DNA of 64,000 bases. Source: Physcomitrium patens (lineage: Eukaryota; Streptophyta; Bryopsida; Funariales; Funariaceae). Both the position numbers and the translations under genes were made by a program. The notes beneath the pieces were generated by a model. It was not told the DNA's origin. It saw only the letters and a program-made list of their open reading frames with translations, and made no database searches. Shown here piece after piece: positions 1 through 13,068 of the stretch. Numbering within the stretch: position 1 is the first letter of the stretch; each line of letters opens with the position of its first letter. The DNA lies in contig NC_037270.1 of assembly GCF_000002425.4 (NCBI RefSeq), positions 10,383,435 through 10,447,434 of the forward strand, read 5' to 3'.

Positions 1-1502
1 CATTTGAAGTAAAAGTAATTCATGAGTTAAGAAAATTAAAGTAGTGATTTTTTTATTGTTACAATCTTACAAAATGTTTTAGTCATGCTTATAACACATA
101 AATGATATAGATAATTAAGACATATAATCTATATTATATAAAAATGTACATAACAAATTAAATTTTAGATTGAAAGTTGTAGATACAATAACATTTAAGT
201 TTCAAAAATGAAATATACTATATGAATTTTTCTTAAATAAGAAAAATAAAAATTAAATGTAGAAAGCTCAGAAACAAATATACAAATAATTTTTTTTCAC
301 AAGTTAGAACATCAATATATAAACTTCTCCATAGAAAAAATAAATTAAAATTTAATAATATGGTGATAAATATAAACAGATTAAAACAGAAGGTTTTAAA
401 ATATATTAAAATTAGAGTGATAAGTTTGAATTAAATTTTAGACCTAAAAAATTGAAAAAAAAAATCTAAATCTACTACAAGTAAAACTTTAATTTTTTTA
501 AAATAAATAATAAAATGAAATAAAAATGAATAAACACATAAATATTTTAAAATAAAAGAATGAATAAAAAACTATATACTATTTAAAAATTAATATTACT
601 ATTTTTAAATACAAAGACCCTAAAGAAATTAGAATTTAGAATTAAGCACAAAACAATCATTATTGGAATTAAGAATGGCTTTGGTCTTGTGTGTATATGT
701 GTACATAAATAAATATACATACATACATAGATCAACTTACAAGAATATCATATAGATATTTTTTGCAATGTTTTATATAACAAATATTATAGATCTAGCA
801 TATTTATGCCAATGTTTTTTACTTAAATATGATAGATAATTTTACATTATTCTTTATTTTAAAGAATAATTTCATAAAATAGTAATTAAATTTTAGAGTT
901 GATTTATAAGTTTAAATTATTTATAAATTTTACATTATTCTTTATTCTATTTTTTTATTTTGATTACATAATATAGCAGCTTTTTTACTTAAATATTTTA
1001 AAATATATTAAATTTATAGATGAAAATGGTCTAAGTTTATAAACTCCAACTTACTACAAAATCAATTCGTCTTTATATTTTGAATATATCTTTATTATAT
1101 TATAAATTATATATACAATTAGAGACAAGTTCATGTGCATAATTACTTAGATGTTTTTGAAACTAGTATTGAAAAGATGGACACATTCCTTATCTTGTCT
1201 TCTTATCTATGTTGTAAAAAGTTGGTCCTATAAAAATTTGTAAGAGAGATTCCAAGTGTGATTTTTTTTTTAGAACTTTCAATAATTGTCTATAAAAAAT
1301 TTCAAAAAATTAAGAATAATCTTGGATTAATATAAAGGAAAAATAAGAAAATTCAAATATTGCAATTGACTAAAAATGCTTCTAAGAGAATATAGTATAT
1401 TTAAAAATCTTAAAACAAATTCCAAAAGAATCTACAAGATTATAAAAAATCATAAAAAATAAGAATCATATATCTAAAACATCATAGAAGTTTGAAGAGT
1501 TT

Positions 1503-1504
<2 letters not shown>

Positions 1505-1533
<29 letters not shown>
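1505..1533. repeat. (AT)n microsatellite
   Basis: Uninterrupted alternating AT dinucleotides. This is simple slippage-type DNA with no gene next to it. Confidence 0.95.
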
Positions 1534-2154
1534 CGCTTATTGGAGTTATTTGTTGTATACTGGTGACACTACTTCCTTTTTTGTTTAAAACTTCTACTGA
1601 TAATTCTAAACATCTTTTCTCTTACATCTGAAAAGCATTAAGTCTATTTATTAAAAAAATGATTTATTTTTTAAATTATAATAAATTAATTTTATCATTT
1701 GATTAAAAAATGGTTTTGATAATTATATTTAATTTTAGTAGCTTTTGATAGTTCAAAAAAATGTATGATAAAATTTTGAAAAATCTTATATTAAAGTCAT
1801 TAATTGAAAATTAGTGAATCTAAATATATATTATATTTGTAAATAAATTTATTTAGATATTATTAATATATCATTGGATTTATTTCCGATTGAAAATAAA
1901 ATCAAATATGAAGTTGATAAATTATTTTATTTATGACTTAAATATATAATATTCAAAAATAATAAAAAAAACTTTTTAAAAAATTATCATCTAATAATTA
2001 TACAAGATTTACAAATAGTGTCACAATAATTTAAAATTAATGCTCTTATAGAAAATTAAAGATTATATCATGCAAAAAAAATTAATGAAGATTTACAAAG
2101 AATAGTAGGTTGTTTTAAGAAGATTTACATAAAATAAGTAGGTTAATTTAAAAT

Positions 2155-2189
<35 letters not shown>

Positions 2190-2198
2190 ATATATATC
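2155..2198. repeat. Compound (TA)n(TG)n(TA)n microsatellite
   Basis: A TA run passes into a TG run and back to TA. The same compound pattern recurs near 44376-44447. Confidence 0.95.
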
Positions 2199-3804
2199 AG
2201 TGTATATAAAATCTTTTTCAAGCCAAGGCTCGTTGGTTTTATTTCTATAGCTTTGGTACATCAAAAAGGAAGATTATTTAATGGAATTTCAAGATCTTAA
2301 ATGTATACTACTACTTTTTTAGTTTTTTGATAAAATTTGATGTTTATAAAAAATGAAAAATCATAATAATATATTAATAATAATCTAAATATGTTTATTT
2401 AGATATATTTTAAAATTTTAAAAATTATTAAAAAAATCAATGATAGTTTGCATTATGTATAATTTTGATTTTGTTGTTCGAAATATCTCAAAACATTTTA
2501 TAAAATGCAATTAGTTTTTACAACTAAAACTTGTGAATTATTAGTAATTTATAGTTTAAGTGCATCATGCTACATTTAATTTGAATACATATAAAAGTTT
2601 AAAAATAATTCGATTTTCTTGTATAAAAAATAATTAAGTATAAATAATATTTTTTTTTATTATCAGCATGATGAATTTTTAATTTATACATATGTATACT
2701 CTAATTTAGTAAATAATTTTTAGCATTCTTACTACTTATTTATTAATTAGATTACAATTCAATGATATCCCTTCATACTTAAGATTTTGAAGCTTCTTCC
2801 TTCTAGTAATACAACTTTTGTGTATTATCTATACTTCCATATCATTAATTGAGAATTTCATCACTTGTGCATTTAGGTGTTATGATAATATGTCAAAATT
2901 GACTCCACCTTTTTGTGGTATTTTTTTAATTAGTCATTTCACTTTATTTTTAATTTTTTAAATTTTCTCTATTCTTAAAACATCCATTAATAAATTATCC
3001 AACAAATTTTATAATTAATTTATCTACTTAGTACCTCACACCAACTTTTTATACTTTTATATTCAATATCAATCTTTTTCTTCTCTCATAAGTCAACATT
3101 AAGTTTTCTAACCCAACTCCACCATCATTGTTTCCAACTTTTTGAATTTTATACGTTTCCATATGAAGAGCTATTACAATATACTCCACCTACTCCGTGG
3201 CCATCAAAATTATAATTATCCATCCTTTAGACCTAGAAGTTCTTTTATTTCCTCAAAAACTTAGAAATAAAAATAAATGTAATCCACCACGACTTCACTC
3301 AACCACAAAAGCGCTCTAATTTTCATTCCTACAAGTCATTCTCCCATTATGCCGCGAATGGCAAGCCAAACGAATCATCCAAATACATCATCCAAACGAT
3401 GAAAAAGCTACGTGGAAACAGGAAGGGAACGAACGCCGTCCGTCCAACAAACATCACTCCCCCTTTCACCGTCTCGGGGCCCACGGCGATAGGTACGCGA
3501 TGCAGGGCACTGGGCTACCACCGACACCGGCACTGAAGGTGCGCCAGGCACGTCGAAGCCTTGATTGCGGCGCATTGATCAAGCAGATTAGTGCAGAGCC
3601 GAATTGGGATTTGGAGCCCGTTGTTGAGGAATTTCGGTGGCCATGGTGGTTCCTCCTCCTCCTCTTTCTCTCCCAGGGTCTGCACCGCTGTAGCAATTCC
3701 CCGCCCTACTTCCTCCCGTCACTTGCGTAGAACAGCGTCGTCGTCCTCTGCCATTCACCACCCCCCTCACGCAATTAATTCTCCCCGGCGGTGGCGTCTC
3801 CGTG

Positions 3805-5277
3805 ATGGGTGGCTTATTACATGCGTCGCCAGCTCTGAAGCTCGTGAGATATGGAGTGAGGGTCGTGGGAGAATGTTCCTCCCTCGTTTGTCCAACTCCC
3901 AAGGATTACCCTTCACGTGTTGGTTGCAGAATGAGGTCCAGGTCTTTGAATAGTGGCGGGAGGAGATTTGGGGGAATTAGGGGAGGTAGGGTTAGCAGTG
4001 GCTTTTCTGAGGATTCTATCGCTGCGGAGGAATTGAAAGAAGAAGCAGGAGTTTCGACAAGTGGGGCGAGTGTGCACAGCGAGTATGTAGGAGTGCAGGT
4101 ACTGGAGTGGGTTAAGGGGGGTTTGCGAAGTGAGGGGCTGCTTATGTACAAGGTCGCCCTTGCTCTCCCAGGGTTTTTCCTGCCTTTAGAATTGGAGGGC
4201 GCGCAATCCGTTGTAGAGGCACTTGTGGTGTTGGGTACAATTGTAATCGTTCATGAAACTGGCCATTTTTTAGCTGCGAGGGTGCAAGGGATCCACGTCA
4301 CGCAGTTTGCAATAGGGTTTGGGCCAGTGATTTTGAGGTTTAGTGGCCAGAATGTGGAGTATTCTTTGAGGGCTATACCGTTGGGAGGATATGTGGCATT
4401 TCCAGACGACGACCCAGAGGCTTTGTACCAGCCTGACGATCCTAACCTGCTCAAGAACCGCTCCATTCCCGAGCGTGCCTTGGTAATCTCTGCGGGTGTC
4501 ATAGCCAACCTTATATTTGCGTACTCGGTGCTCGTCGGGCAAAGCCTTACAGTGGGATTGGTAGAGCAGGAGTTTCTACCTGGAGTCGTCATCCCTGAAG
4601 TCGTCCCGAATTCTGCCGCGGCCCTCGCGGGAATCCATCCTGGCGATGTGATTACTGGGGTGAATGGCCATCTTCTCGACTCGACTGAGACCTCTGTCTT
4701 CGATCTTGAGGACACCATCAGAGAGAGTGCACAGAAGAAGCTCAATTTGTTGATGATCCGAGGCGCGGAGCTTTGGTACTTGGATGTCACTCCAGACGAT
4801 GCCGGTGAAATTGAAGGGCTGCAGCTATCTACAAACTCAATATCTCATCGAGTGAAGGCTGGTAATGCTGCAGAGGCAATCGTCAAAGCAGCTGAGGAAT
4901 TCAGTAAATTGCTCACAATTGTTACAGATGGTCTCAAACAACTATTCTACAATTTCACCCAAACTGCTGAGAAACTTGCAGGTCCGGTAGCGATTGTGGC
5001 GGTAGGTGCGGAGGTCGCACGAAATGATGACACAGGATTGTTCCAATTCGCTGCCATTGTGAACATTAACCTGGCAGTGGTAAATTTGCTCCCTTTGCCG
5101 TCTTTGGATGGTGGCTACTTGTTCCTCATCGCACTGGAGGCCCTGCGAGGAAAGAAGCTCCCGGACGGTGTGGAGCAGGGGATCGTGTCGTCTGGTATTG
5201 TGCTACTCTTGGCTCTCGGTGTCGTCCTAATGGTGCGTGACACCTTAAACCTCGATATTGTGCAGCAAATACTGTAG
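3805..5277 (+). CDS. ARASP: ARASP-like chloroplast site-2 (M50) zinc metalloprotease
   Basis: A single uninterrupted frame of 490 residues from the ATG at 3805. It is predicted to be an intramembrane zinc metalloprotease of the RseP/S2P family, the plastid ARASP branch. The zinc site HETGH lies at residues 150-154 after a hydrophobic segment, and the second metal-ligand motif PSLDGG has its Asp at 435. A PDZ domain fills about residues 258-340 (PGVVIPEVVPNSAAALAG, GDVI). The motifs NVEYSLRAIPLGGYV and GPVAIVAVGAEVAR are family hallmarks. The first ~110 residues are basic, Ser-rich and poorly conserved, as expected of a chloroplast transit peptide; inner-envelope or thylakoid location is inferred from the family. 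A GTG lies directly in front of the ATG in the same frame but is not a likely start. The gene is intronless and about 45 residues longer than Arabidopsis ARASP as I remember it. Confidence 0.93.
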   Translation: MGGLLHASPALKLVRYGVRVVGECSSLVCPTPKDYPSRVGCRMRSRSLNSGGRRFGGIRGGRVSSGFSEDSIAAEELKEEAGVSTSGASVHSEYVGVQVLEWVKGGLRSEGLLMYKVALALPGFFLPLELEGAQSVVEALVVLGTIVIVHETGHFLAARVQGIHVTQFAIGFGPVILRFSGQNVEYSLRAIPLGGYVAFPDDDPEALYQPDDPNLLKNRSIPERALVISAGVIANLIFAYSVLVGQSLTVGLVEQEFLPGVVIPEVVPNSAAALAGIHPGDVITGVNGHLLDSTETSVFDLEDTIRESAQKKLNLLMIRGAELWYLDVTPDDAGEIEGLQLSTNSISHRVKAGNAAEAIVKAAEEFSKLLTIVTDGLKQLFYNFTQTAEKLAGPVAIVAVGAEVARNDDTGLFQFAAIVNINLAVVNLLPLPSLDGGYLFLIALEALRGKKLPDGVEQGIVSSGIVLLLALGVVLMVRDTLNLDIVQQIL

Positions 5278-7742
5278 GTCTCATGATGTAGATTTGACAC
5301 ACATTATTTAATTATTTGGGGTTACTATGCCATTGAACATTGTGTAGATTCTTTTCATTAGACTGGATTAGTATTACTCTGAAATTCCCACATTTGTATA
5401 CAAATTATCTTTTGCGTAGATAGTACTCTTAGCTCAGAACATTTTGTAAATAACATGAAAATCGCTCGTCCAAGAGCATTCCTGTGTTTACACCCAGTTT
5501 TTGAGATCCCAAACACTGTGGATGAGGCAAATCCAGAGTTGGTCACAATATCCTAGTACAGTGTGACCTCCCTCCCCACTTGTCAGTGTCCATAACAGGA
5601 AGTGTAACGATTACAGAGACATACAATTCAGAAGAAGTTTACGCAATTGAAATTGAACCGAAGATTTTTTTTTCGTTTTTTTTTTTTTTTTCAGATATAC
5701 ATTCCAACTGTGTACATAAAATAATAATAATAATAAATCAAAAAATCAAAAAATCAAACATGTGTGTCTTGCGTCCACTTGCACATTCACCTGTTTTCCA
5801 TTCTCAGATTCATCCTTAGGATTAAAAAGTAGAAAGGAGAAGTGTACACAGTTTAACTTTCCTGTGTAAATGTAGTTCTTTTAACTGTTATATGGTGATG
5901 AATATAAACCTTCGCTTTTGTACAAAGAACATTGATTATAAGACTATTTATGGCTCACACACAAATAGGACACATTTATAACCCGAGTTCCATCAATATA
6001 TAGTTCCAACGATACAATTGGACAGGAGAATCAGTCCAAAGCTGGTACTCTGGGACATCGTATATTCAGATGAATGTTTGATGTCTTGGGGGGCAAACCA
6101 TGTACATCTTTTGTCCAAATATATAGAAGTTGATACCAAATTTTTCCGCAATTTTGTTTTCTTTTTCTTTTTATTTTCATATATCCACATGCACAACTTG
6201 ACGTATTTGGATTAATCCAGCGCGTACATGTAGTTTCCAAAATGCGGTTTTTATTAGTCACCTGCACAAAAACTTTTTGTGACAGCGTTCTCGGTTTCTT
6301 TCTTTTCAAGCAAGGATATACTACACTTCTTAAAGCTCCCATCTGCTTGAGTTGCTTAATGAAAGTAGGGGAAATTGGTTTGCTGCGCGAAGGAATCTAT
6401 AGCCTGTTCGTAAACAAATCAGGGTCTATAAAATGCTCATTTTACTCTTCCAGGTAAATAAAATAAATAGGCTCTTAACAACATTTCCAATCTCATGAAA
6501 CGGTATTCTTGAGAGTAGAGAGAACACCACCTCATGAAGTTGGAAGTATGTCGAGTGTTCCCTTGATTCTAACAAGGCAATCAAGTTGGTGAGCAATGAT
6601 TTTTAAACGTAAAATTCATTCTTTTAAGGATCATGTTCCTCATACAGATGACATGAGCAATGCAGGACATGCCATTAAATGAAGATGAGATTGACATCTC
6701 GAGGTACAAAAAATTGGTTCAATGTGTATGAAGCTGATACTGCAATTACGTGAAATGGCCGTACCTCATACTTCAAACCCAGGTGACCATTCATGCCAAT
6801 TCACATGGATGGAAATCACGATTTGACGAGAATGTTTCAGCTTTGATTCGCTTATTGTAGTCCAAATTTCAGGCTGGCGGCTGCGCTTGAGATATAAGAC
6901 CAACTTCTCACAGTTTTGCAGTCCACCCTCGTGCATTTGAGTAGAGCAGAGGTGACGTGGAGACCATGTTCATGCGATAACAGCAAAACCATAGTGTGCA
7001 AACCCACTCACAGGAAACCATGAAGATTGTTGGACAACTGTAGTGTGCTTTTGACTGGTCCATCAAGCAGCAGCAATAAATTACTCAAATAATGCTACTC
7101 CCTACCAGACACTACTCACGTCAGAGAATCGCTACAATTGTGGCAATCCGTGCCTCTAATGAAGACAAGGAAATGTGTACTGTAAAATTATTGGGTCAAC
7201 CAGCTGCAATCGAGACCACCTTGCAACAGCTGTTAGTGTAACAGCAGAGCAAAGCCCCAAAACCATCCCAGGGCAGAGCGATGGCACAAAAAAAGTAAGA
7301 GCTTCATGTAGCGCTATCTTCACAAGCAACATACATTTGAGCATAACTTTATTCGGATTCTACACCTAGGGGATTAACTAGCACATGACATAAGGTTGCT
7401 ACTATCTTACTTTAATTACTGCATAAAATAAAGTAAATTTCATGTAGCTAACAACTGCAATCAGAAATGCTGCAGTTCCATCAGAGGAAAGAAATCCAGT
7501 CACGCCAACAGGGACTTGTCTTCGGAGGCTACTCAATTCAGATAATTGGTTCAAACCTAGTTCATCAGATCAAATCACCATGGCGCGATAGATCAACGTA
7601 TGAATGGATGCTAAAATCAATCAATCAATCTTACAGTGAGAACCAAGAAAAGGTGATGACGGCAACACAAATCTCACCTAAAAATCCATGAATATGTGGA
7701 ACAGGATCAAAGCACGGGCTGAGTCAAAGAACTCTTAGGAGC
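5278..7742. other. Intergenic region between two convergent genes
   Basis: Contains the 3' UTR of the protease gene (AT-rich after the TAG at 5275-5277) and, on the other strand, the 3' end of the receptor kinase. Only short frames without recognisable similarity occur. A long T-run with one interruption lies near 5666-5692. Confidence 0.6.
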
Positions 7743-10163
7743 TCAAGGAGTGCTAGGGTGGGATGGAGAACTCTTCTTCGAGTCGTCATCACTGCCCCTG
7801 ATGATCTCCCCCGACATGGTTTCAGATTGTCGAGACGGCTCGGCACCGTTCTCTATGAAGAATGGGTGCACATCCTCAAGCAGGGGTAGCACGCTCTGCA
7901 TCTTTGGTCGATTTTCAGGTACTGGGTCCGCGCATTTCATTGCAATCTGAAGCATGGCCACCAGTTCACCCTCAATGTTCTGATAACGCATGAGCTCTAC
8001 GTCAAACACTTCGGCTGTCCATTCTACACGGACGATGGACTGCACCCACTTTGGCAGGTCGATGATTTCATTGTTGGAAATCGTTTGTGCGGGTGCTTTT
8101 CCTGTCAGAAGTTCCAGGAGTAGCTGCAAACCACACCCAGAATTGAAATATTAATGCACAATCAACAGAGTCTCACAAGCCATAAAACACCAACTTCAGA
8201 AATATAATAGGATATTGTGGTGCAGAACGGAAGCATACCACTCCAAAGCTGTAGATATCAGAATTCTGTGTCACTTTGCGAGTTGTGCCGACCTCAGGTG
8301 CTCGGTACCCATCAAGTTTTGAAGCAGCGGGGGAAGAGCTCAGCAATTGCGCTAGTCCAAAATCAGCGATGCAAGCCTCTAGGTCTCTGTTGAGTAGAAT
8401 GTTGGAGGACTTGATGTTCCCGTGCACAAACCTGGGTCCTCCTTGTGCGTGCAGATACGCTAATCCTTTCGCAGCTCCTATTGCGATCCTTACCCTGGTG
8501 AGCCAATCCACTGGTGTGCGATTCTTGCCTCGGTCGTCTGACAAGCAAGAAACAGAATGGAGTGCCATTCAATGTCTAATCAAAGTGATTACATCACACC
8601 ATGAACATAAAAGATGAAGTTCAACGAAAGCGAGGATTTGTATCAGGACGGAGGATCTGGCAAGATGTTTACTGTGAAGAAGGGAAGAGAGGCTGCCCAT
8701 CGGCAGGTAGTCAGAAACCAGGAGCTTCTCATCCTTGGAGAAGTAATAAGCGCGAAGGGGCACCAAATTTCGGTGCTGAAGCTTTCCTACAACCTGGATC
8801 AGAGACTCAAAATCTTTCTTGTTCGTGATCACATCCCTTAACCTTTTGACCGTCACAACCGTCCCATCCTCCAAAACGGCCTTGTAAGCTGTTCCAGCAC
8901 TCCCCTTCCCCAGCACCTCGGCCGAGGCCCTCAACAAATCCTCCAGATCAAATGAAAGCAAGGAGAAGGATACTAATTTATTCACCCCTTGCTCCACTGT
9001 CGTTGAAACAGCAAATTCTACACCACAGTCCGCACCTCCCTTCTCGCGCGGCTTGTCACGGGAAATGTCAGGGATTGTAGCATGCGAAATCTCACATACT
9101 TCGGGTTCTGAAGAAGAATCATGCACATTACTTCTAATGCAGAGACAGAAGACGAGTCCTATGAGGCTAAGGATCAGAAATGCGACTCCTCCTAAAACAA
9201 TACCCGAGATTGCACCTGCCGACAGCTTCTTTTCACTCGACGACTTTGCAGTTCCTTCAGGAGCTACTAGACATGGGGATGCAAGAGGTGGACCGCATAA
9301 GCCGGCATTGCCAACGTAGGAATCTGCTGGGAATCTTGACAGGGTTGGTGGTACAGCTCCAGACAAATTGTTATTTGCAACATCAAACACGGTCAGGTTC
9401 GCCAGCTTCAAGACTGGAATTCTACCAGAGAACGAGTTGCCGCGGAGACTCAGCAAGTAGAGATCGGAAAGCAGCCCTACAGACTCTGGAATGCTTCCAT
9501 TCAACCTGAAGAAACACAAGAAGTCTTTCATATCATGGTTCCTGGACATGGCGATTTCTGCGTGACATGCTGCGCCATCTGCAGAGAAGTGTAACAGTTT
9601 GACAACGAACAAGAACATACGCAATTCATGATTGTGGGACTGGAAATCTTAAACCCTAGATCCAACACGAAAGATCGCAATATCTCTCACCTGTTAAACT
9701 CCAAGCTCAAATGAGTTAGTCGTGGCCACAACTCCGCCACATTTGGAAGAGATCCATAGAAGTCGTTCCCCGCAAGGTACAATTCCCTCAAATTCTTGCA
9801 ATTTCCTAGCTCCGCTCCAGGAAACAACTCCGACAATCTGTTGCCCCGCAAGCTCACAACCTCAAGTTTAGGTAGCATGCTCAAACTCCCCGGTGGTATG
9901 ATCCCTTTGAGCCCTTTGCCCGGCAATCGAAATCCTGTGACCCTATCCCCAGTGCAGGTTATGCCAAACCAGTTGCAAGGTGAGGTCGTGTTGATCCACT
10001 TTAATTTCGTCCATCTTGGATCATGATATTCGCTGAACGTGAGTAGCGCTCTTCTGTCAGCTTCTAAGTTTTGCCCTGCCACTGAAACAACACTCAGCAC
10101 CACCATCAAGGCGGTTGCCATCCTGGCCATCCTCGACTCCCGCTCATGCCTCCTCTTACACAT
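7743..10163 (-). CDS. LRR-III receptor-like pseudokinase, copy 1
   Basis: Four exons on the minus strand: 10163-9691, 9505-8673, 8537-8239 and 8123-7743, all with GT-AG introns in compatible phase, give 661 residues. It resembles plant 'probable inactive receptor kinases' of the RLK902/RKL1 (LRR-III) group at the plasma membrane. Domains are a signal peptide, an LRR N-terminal domain with CNW, a few LRRs ([12 protein letters not shown] spans intron 1), one membrane span at about 255-281, and a kinase-like domain from about 350. The glycine loop is [10 protein letters not shown], the lysine is K378, and DFG is intact at 494-496. The HRD triad is replaced by HGN (474-476), so the catalytic aspartate is missing. 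Compared with copy 2, the segment before [12 protein letters not shown] is altered (VSFSLLSF in place of [10 protein letters not shown]). The start is supported by alignment with copy 2. This is probably a signalling scaffold rather than an active kinase. Confidence 0.92.
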
Positions 10164-11700
10164 TTCTTAACAGGAGCAAAGCTCCTTCACAACGCTGCGT
10201 CAGAATGGTATATCATCCTGGAAAGTCTACACGTGCAGAAGACAAGTTGCTGCTTCGAAGGAGGAGATTCTTGGGGCTAAATTTAACATCCGCCTTCTTT
10301 GTCTGGCTTCTCTATCAAAAACATATCCTTCAATTGCAGCTTGGGGTCACAATCACCAGGAGATCGCTTTACCTGTATCAGCGATTCTCACTAATTTCAG
10401 AGACAAAGATGATTAGGCCGCCTTCGGGAGGAGAGCACAATGCTCTTTTGCATCAACCATCAATCAACCCTCCTTGCTGGCAATGCATCACATCCACGCT
10501 ACTGTAACGGAGAAAGAAAATTAGCCAGATGCAGCCGTAGGTTTGAAAAGAGTGTGATATGAATGTACATGCGTAGTGGGCTAAGCTACACACTAAATGC
10601 AAGGACGACAATGTACTTGCGGGAGCTGGATAACGGTCCATTTCGAACGCATGCACCTGGAAATAACAGCAATCGCAGTCTGACCTAAAAAACAGAAAAA
10701 AATAAATTAAATTAAATTAAAATTAAAAAAATTAAACCGGCACTACAGTAGCACACGGACGACAGTGTCCACAACGCCCTTCCCTCCGCTTAAAACGACA
10801 CATATACTCCATCTCATACCTCGTGGATTCCGCCGACACTAAGTCGACAACAACACAGTTCCAAATTCCTTCGGCACACAGGATTGGTAGTTCCATGACA
10901 TAGGGGGGTGATACCGTCGGGATTCTGATAACCATGCACGCTTTCCTTCAGCGCACATTAAGCTCACGTCCAGACACAGACCATCGCCACTAACTTCCTG
11001 GTTTTTTTCCCAACACAAGCTTCCTATTTGATTAGATTCAAATTGGATCAATAAACAGCAGGTGATCGATTGACCTCCTCGTCCATCTGCACTCACAATC
11101 TGCAACTGCAACTCCACTAGGACTCATCAACACAACGAAACCAGTACTACTACAATGCCCTCATGGAACCTACGGTGTCCGACCTCAAGCAGATTGTTTC
11201 ACCTGCTCTGAATCGCTGGAGTCAGCGACCCCGATTGGAAGTTAGGAGAGGCGAACGCAATTCAACATCCATTTGTGAATTCGAACCGCGGTTTCCAAAC
11301 CCGGGTCCCTGGAGCGGAAAAGCGTGGCGCCCATTGCCAGCTTACCAGACAATCTCTAGACCTCCCGAAATAGTGCGAGCGGGAGAGAAGCGTGTGTGAT
11401 CCATCTCATCTCGTATTCGGTAACGGAATGGTGAGGGGATCGATCGATCGTCGATGATATCGATCGCGTCCGCGAGTGCCCCACTTCGGACTTTTGCAAA
11501 TTCTCGGCGATCTGAGTCGTGACGACGACGAGCCCACTGTCACTTACTCCTCCCAACGAGCTGCCCTTCTGGCGTCAGTGTGAACGCAGTTTGACTTTCG
11601 TTCGTCGTGGGCCGAATTTCGTTCGTCTTTGGCCATATTTCGTTCGTTCCTCACGAATGATAATTCTGGTTATTGTTTGCCGTATTGGACGGTAGTGGGC
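10164..11700. other. Upstream region of receptor kinase copy 1
   Basis: Promoter and 5' UTR side of the minus-strand receptor kinase. The 5' UTR just upstream of the ATG (10164-10260) is conserved in the vestigial copy near 17540-17645. Moderate-GC sequence with several short frames and no recognisable protein. A palindromic ATCGATCGAT-type cluster lies near 11438-11468. Confidence 0.55.
11596..11658 (+). repeat. 21-bp minisatellite, three units
   Basis: The core TTTCGTTCGT begins at 11596, 11617 and 11638, an exact 21-base spacing, with diverged spacers. It sits at the boundary between the GC-moderate gene flank and the AT-rich desert. Confidence 0.8.
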
Positions 11701-12183
11701 CACCCAGAATCCACTCGCTTGAGCAAATATTTGACGCTTGTGAGGATGAAAAATACAAATTTTAAGTTTTGTGTAAACAGAGATTTTGAGTAGAGTTGAA
11801 AATTTGTAGCATGTTTATTTAATTTGGTAGATTATGGTTTTAAGGATCGTGAGAGAATTATAAGGGAAGGTGACTTAAGGGTGAGAGAAGCCTTTGGAAA
11901 GATGTAATGTTTTAGAACGGAGAAGCTTAGATTGACAAGATTGACAAACATAAGAAAAGAGCAATCTAAAGGGAAATATTGTTAGTTAACTTTACACAAT
12001 CTTGTGGATACATGTGACCATCTTAACCATGTGGAGAGGTCTTCTTAGTTATGTCCCTTGGTTGAAATATAACATTATTTGTTTGGAAATATGATCCTAG
12101 TTTCACCTCTCTACTTATTCATTTTCTCTAAGCTTTAGGAAAGTAGATGGATAAGTGGGAAGGAGTACCAATTGCTTTGAATC

Positions 12184-12186
<3 letters not shown>

Positions 12187-12216
<30 letters not shown>
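12187..12216. repeat. (TA)n microsatellite
   Basis: Alternating TA tract within the desert. Confidence 0.9.
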
Positions 12217-12222
<6 letters not shown>

Positions 12223-13025
12223 TACCATACAAATACATGTATTTTCTTGATTAAGAGATTGTATTGTATATTCTAAAAATAGTATGCACTAATCCTTATA
12301 GAGTCCAATCAAAGTAAGATTTTAAGTTTTTAGTAAATTAGTAATTTTTTATTTGCAAGCATTCAAAAATTGATAAAAATTATGTATTTGAAGATACTAA
12401 TATTCTTCTACAAATTCTATCAACAAGAAATTAAAAAATTATAACTTATTTTATAATTTAAAAAATAATTAAAAAATAAATTATCATTGCAATAACCACA
12501 AAATTTTATATTTTAACTCTAAGAAATCAGAATAAATTATGAAATATCAGCATATTTTTTGTAAAAAATTTTTTACTATTCTTTTCTTTTAATCATATTA
12601 ATAAATTATAATATTTCTTATATTTTAATTTTTTAGTTTTATCATTTAAATATAATAAAAAAATAAATTTGAATAAGTATTTTAGACTAACCACATAATT
12701 TGAAGATAGTTTTAAAATTAAATGTTAACTTGCATGAAGAGATGATTTTTTTAATTAAATATTAATTAACTATAGGCAATTCCATATGAGTCATTATGAA
12801 TAGGAGACAAATTCATATTTGAGTTGATGGTAATTATACAAACAGATTTAGTATACCAAATGTGTTTACTTATGATATTTTTTTTAAAAAAAAGGTAATA
12901 AATATTATTAAAAATAAATAAAAAATAAAAGACTAAAATCAAAATTTGTTTTAAAACTCAAAGTTTTTATCTTCATTCTTACTTTACAAGAATAATAATT
13001 ATAAAATATATATAATTATAAAAAA

Positions 13026-13028
<3 letters not shown>

Positions 13029-13065
<37 letters not shown>
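13029..13065. repeat. (TA)n microsatellite
   Basis: Long uninterrupted TA tract, about 500 bases left of the transposon. Confidence 0.9.

Positions 13066-13068
<3 letters not shown>

Larger units (their letters stand above)
1..3300. other. AT-rich intergenic desert
   Basis: This stretch is very AT-rich and has many stops in all frames, poly-A and poly-T runs and two TA-type microsatellites. I saw no open frame with recognisable protein similarity and no transposase motif. GC content rises sharply after about 3300, where the promoter and 5' UTR of the following protease gene must begin. Confidence 0.75.

Noticed and set aside
4251-4790. A 179-codon minus-strand open frame inside the protease gene
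   Set aside because: It is the shadow of the ARASP coding sequence, which has clear catalytic motifs on the plus strand.
11250-11345. A tRNA-like B box (GGTTCGAATTC) on the minus strand
   Set aside because: The bases flanking it cannot form the T-arm stem, and no acceptor stem or convincing A box sits at the right distance.
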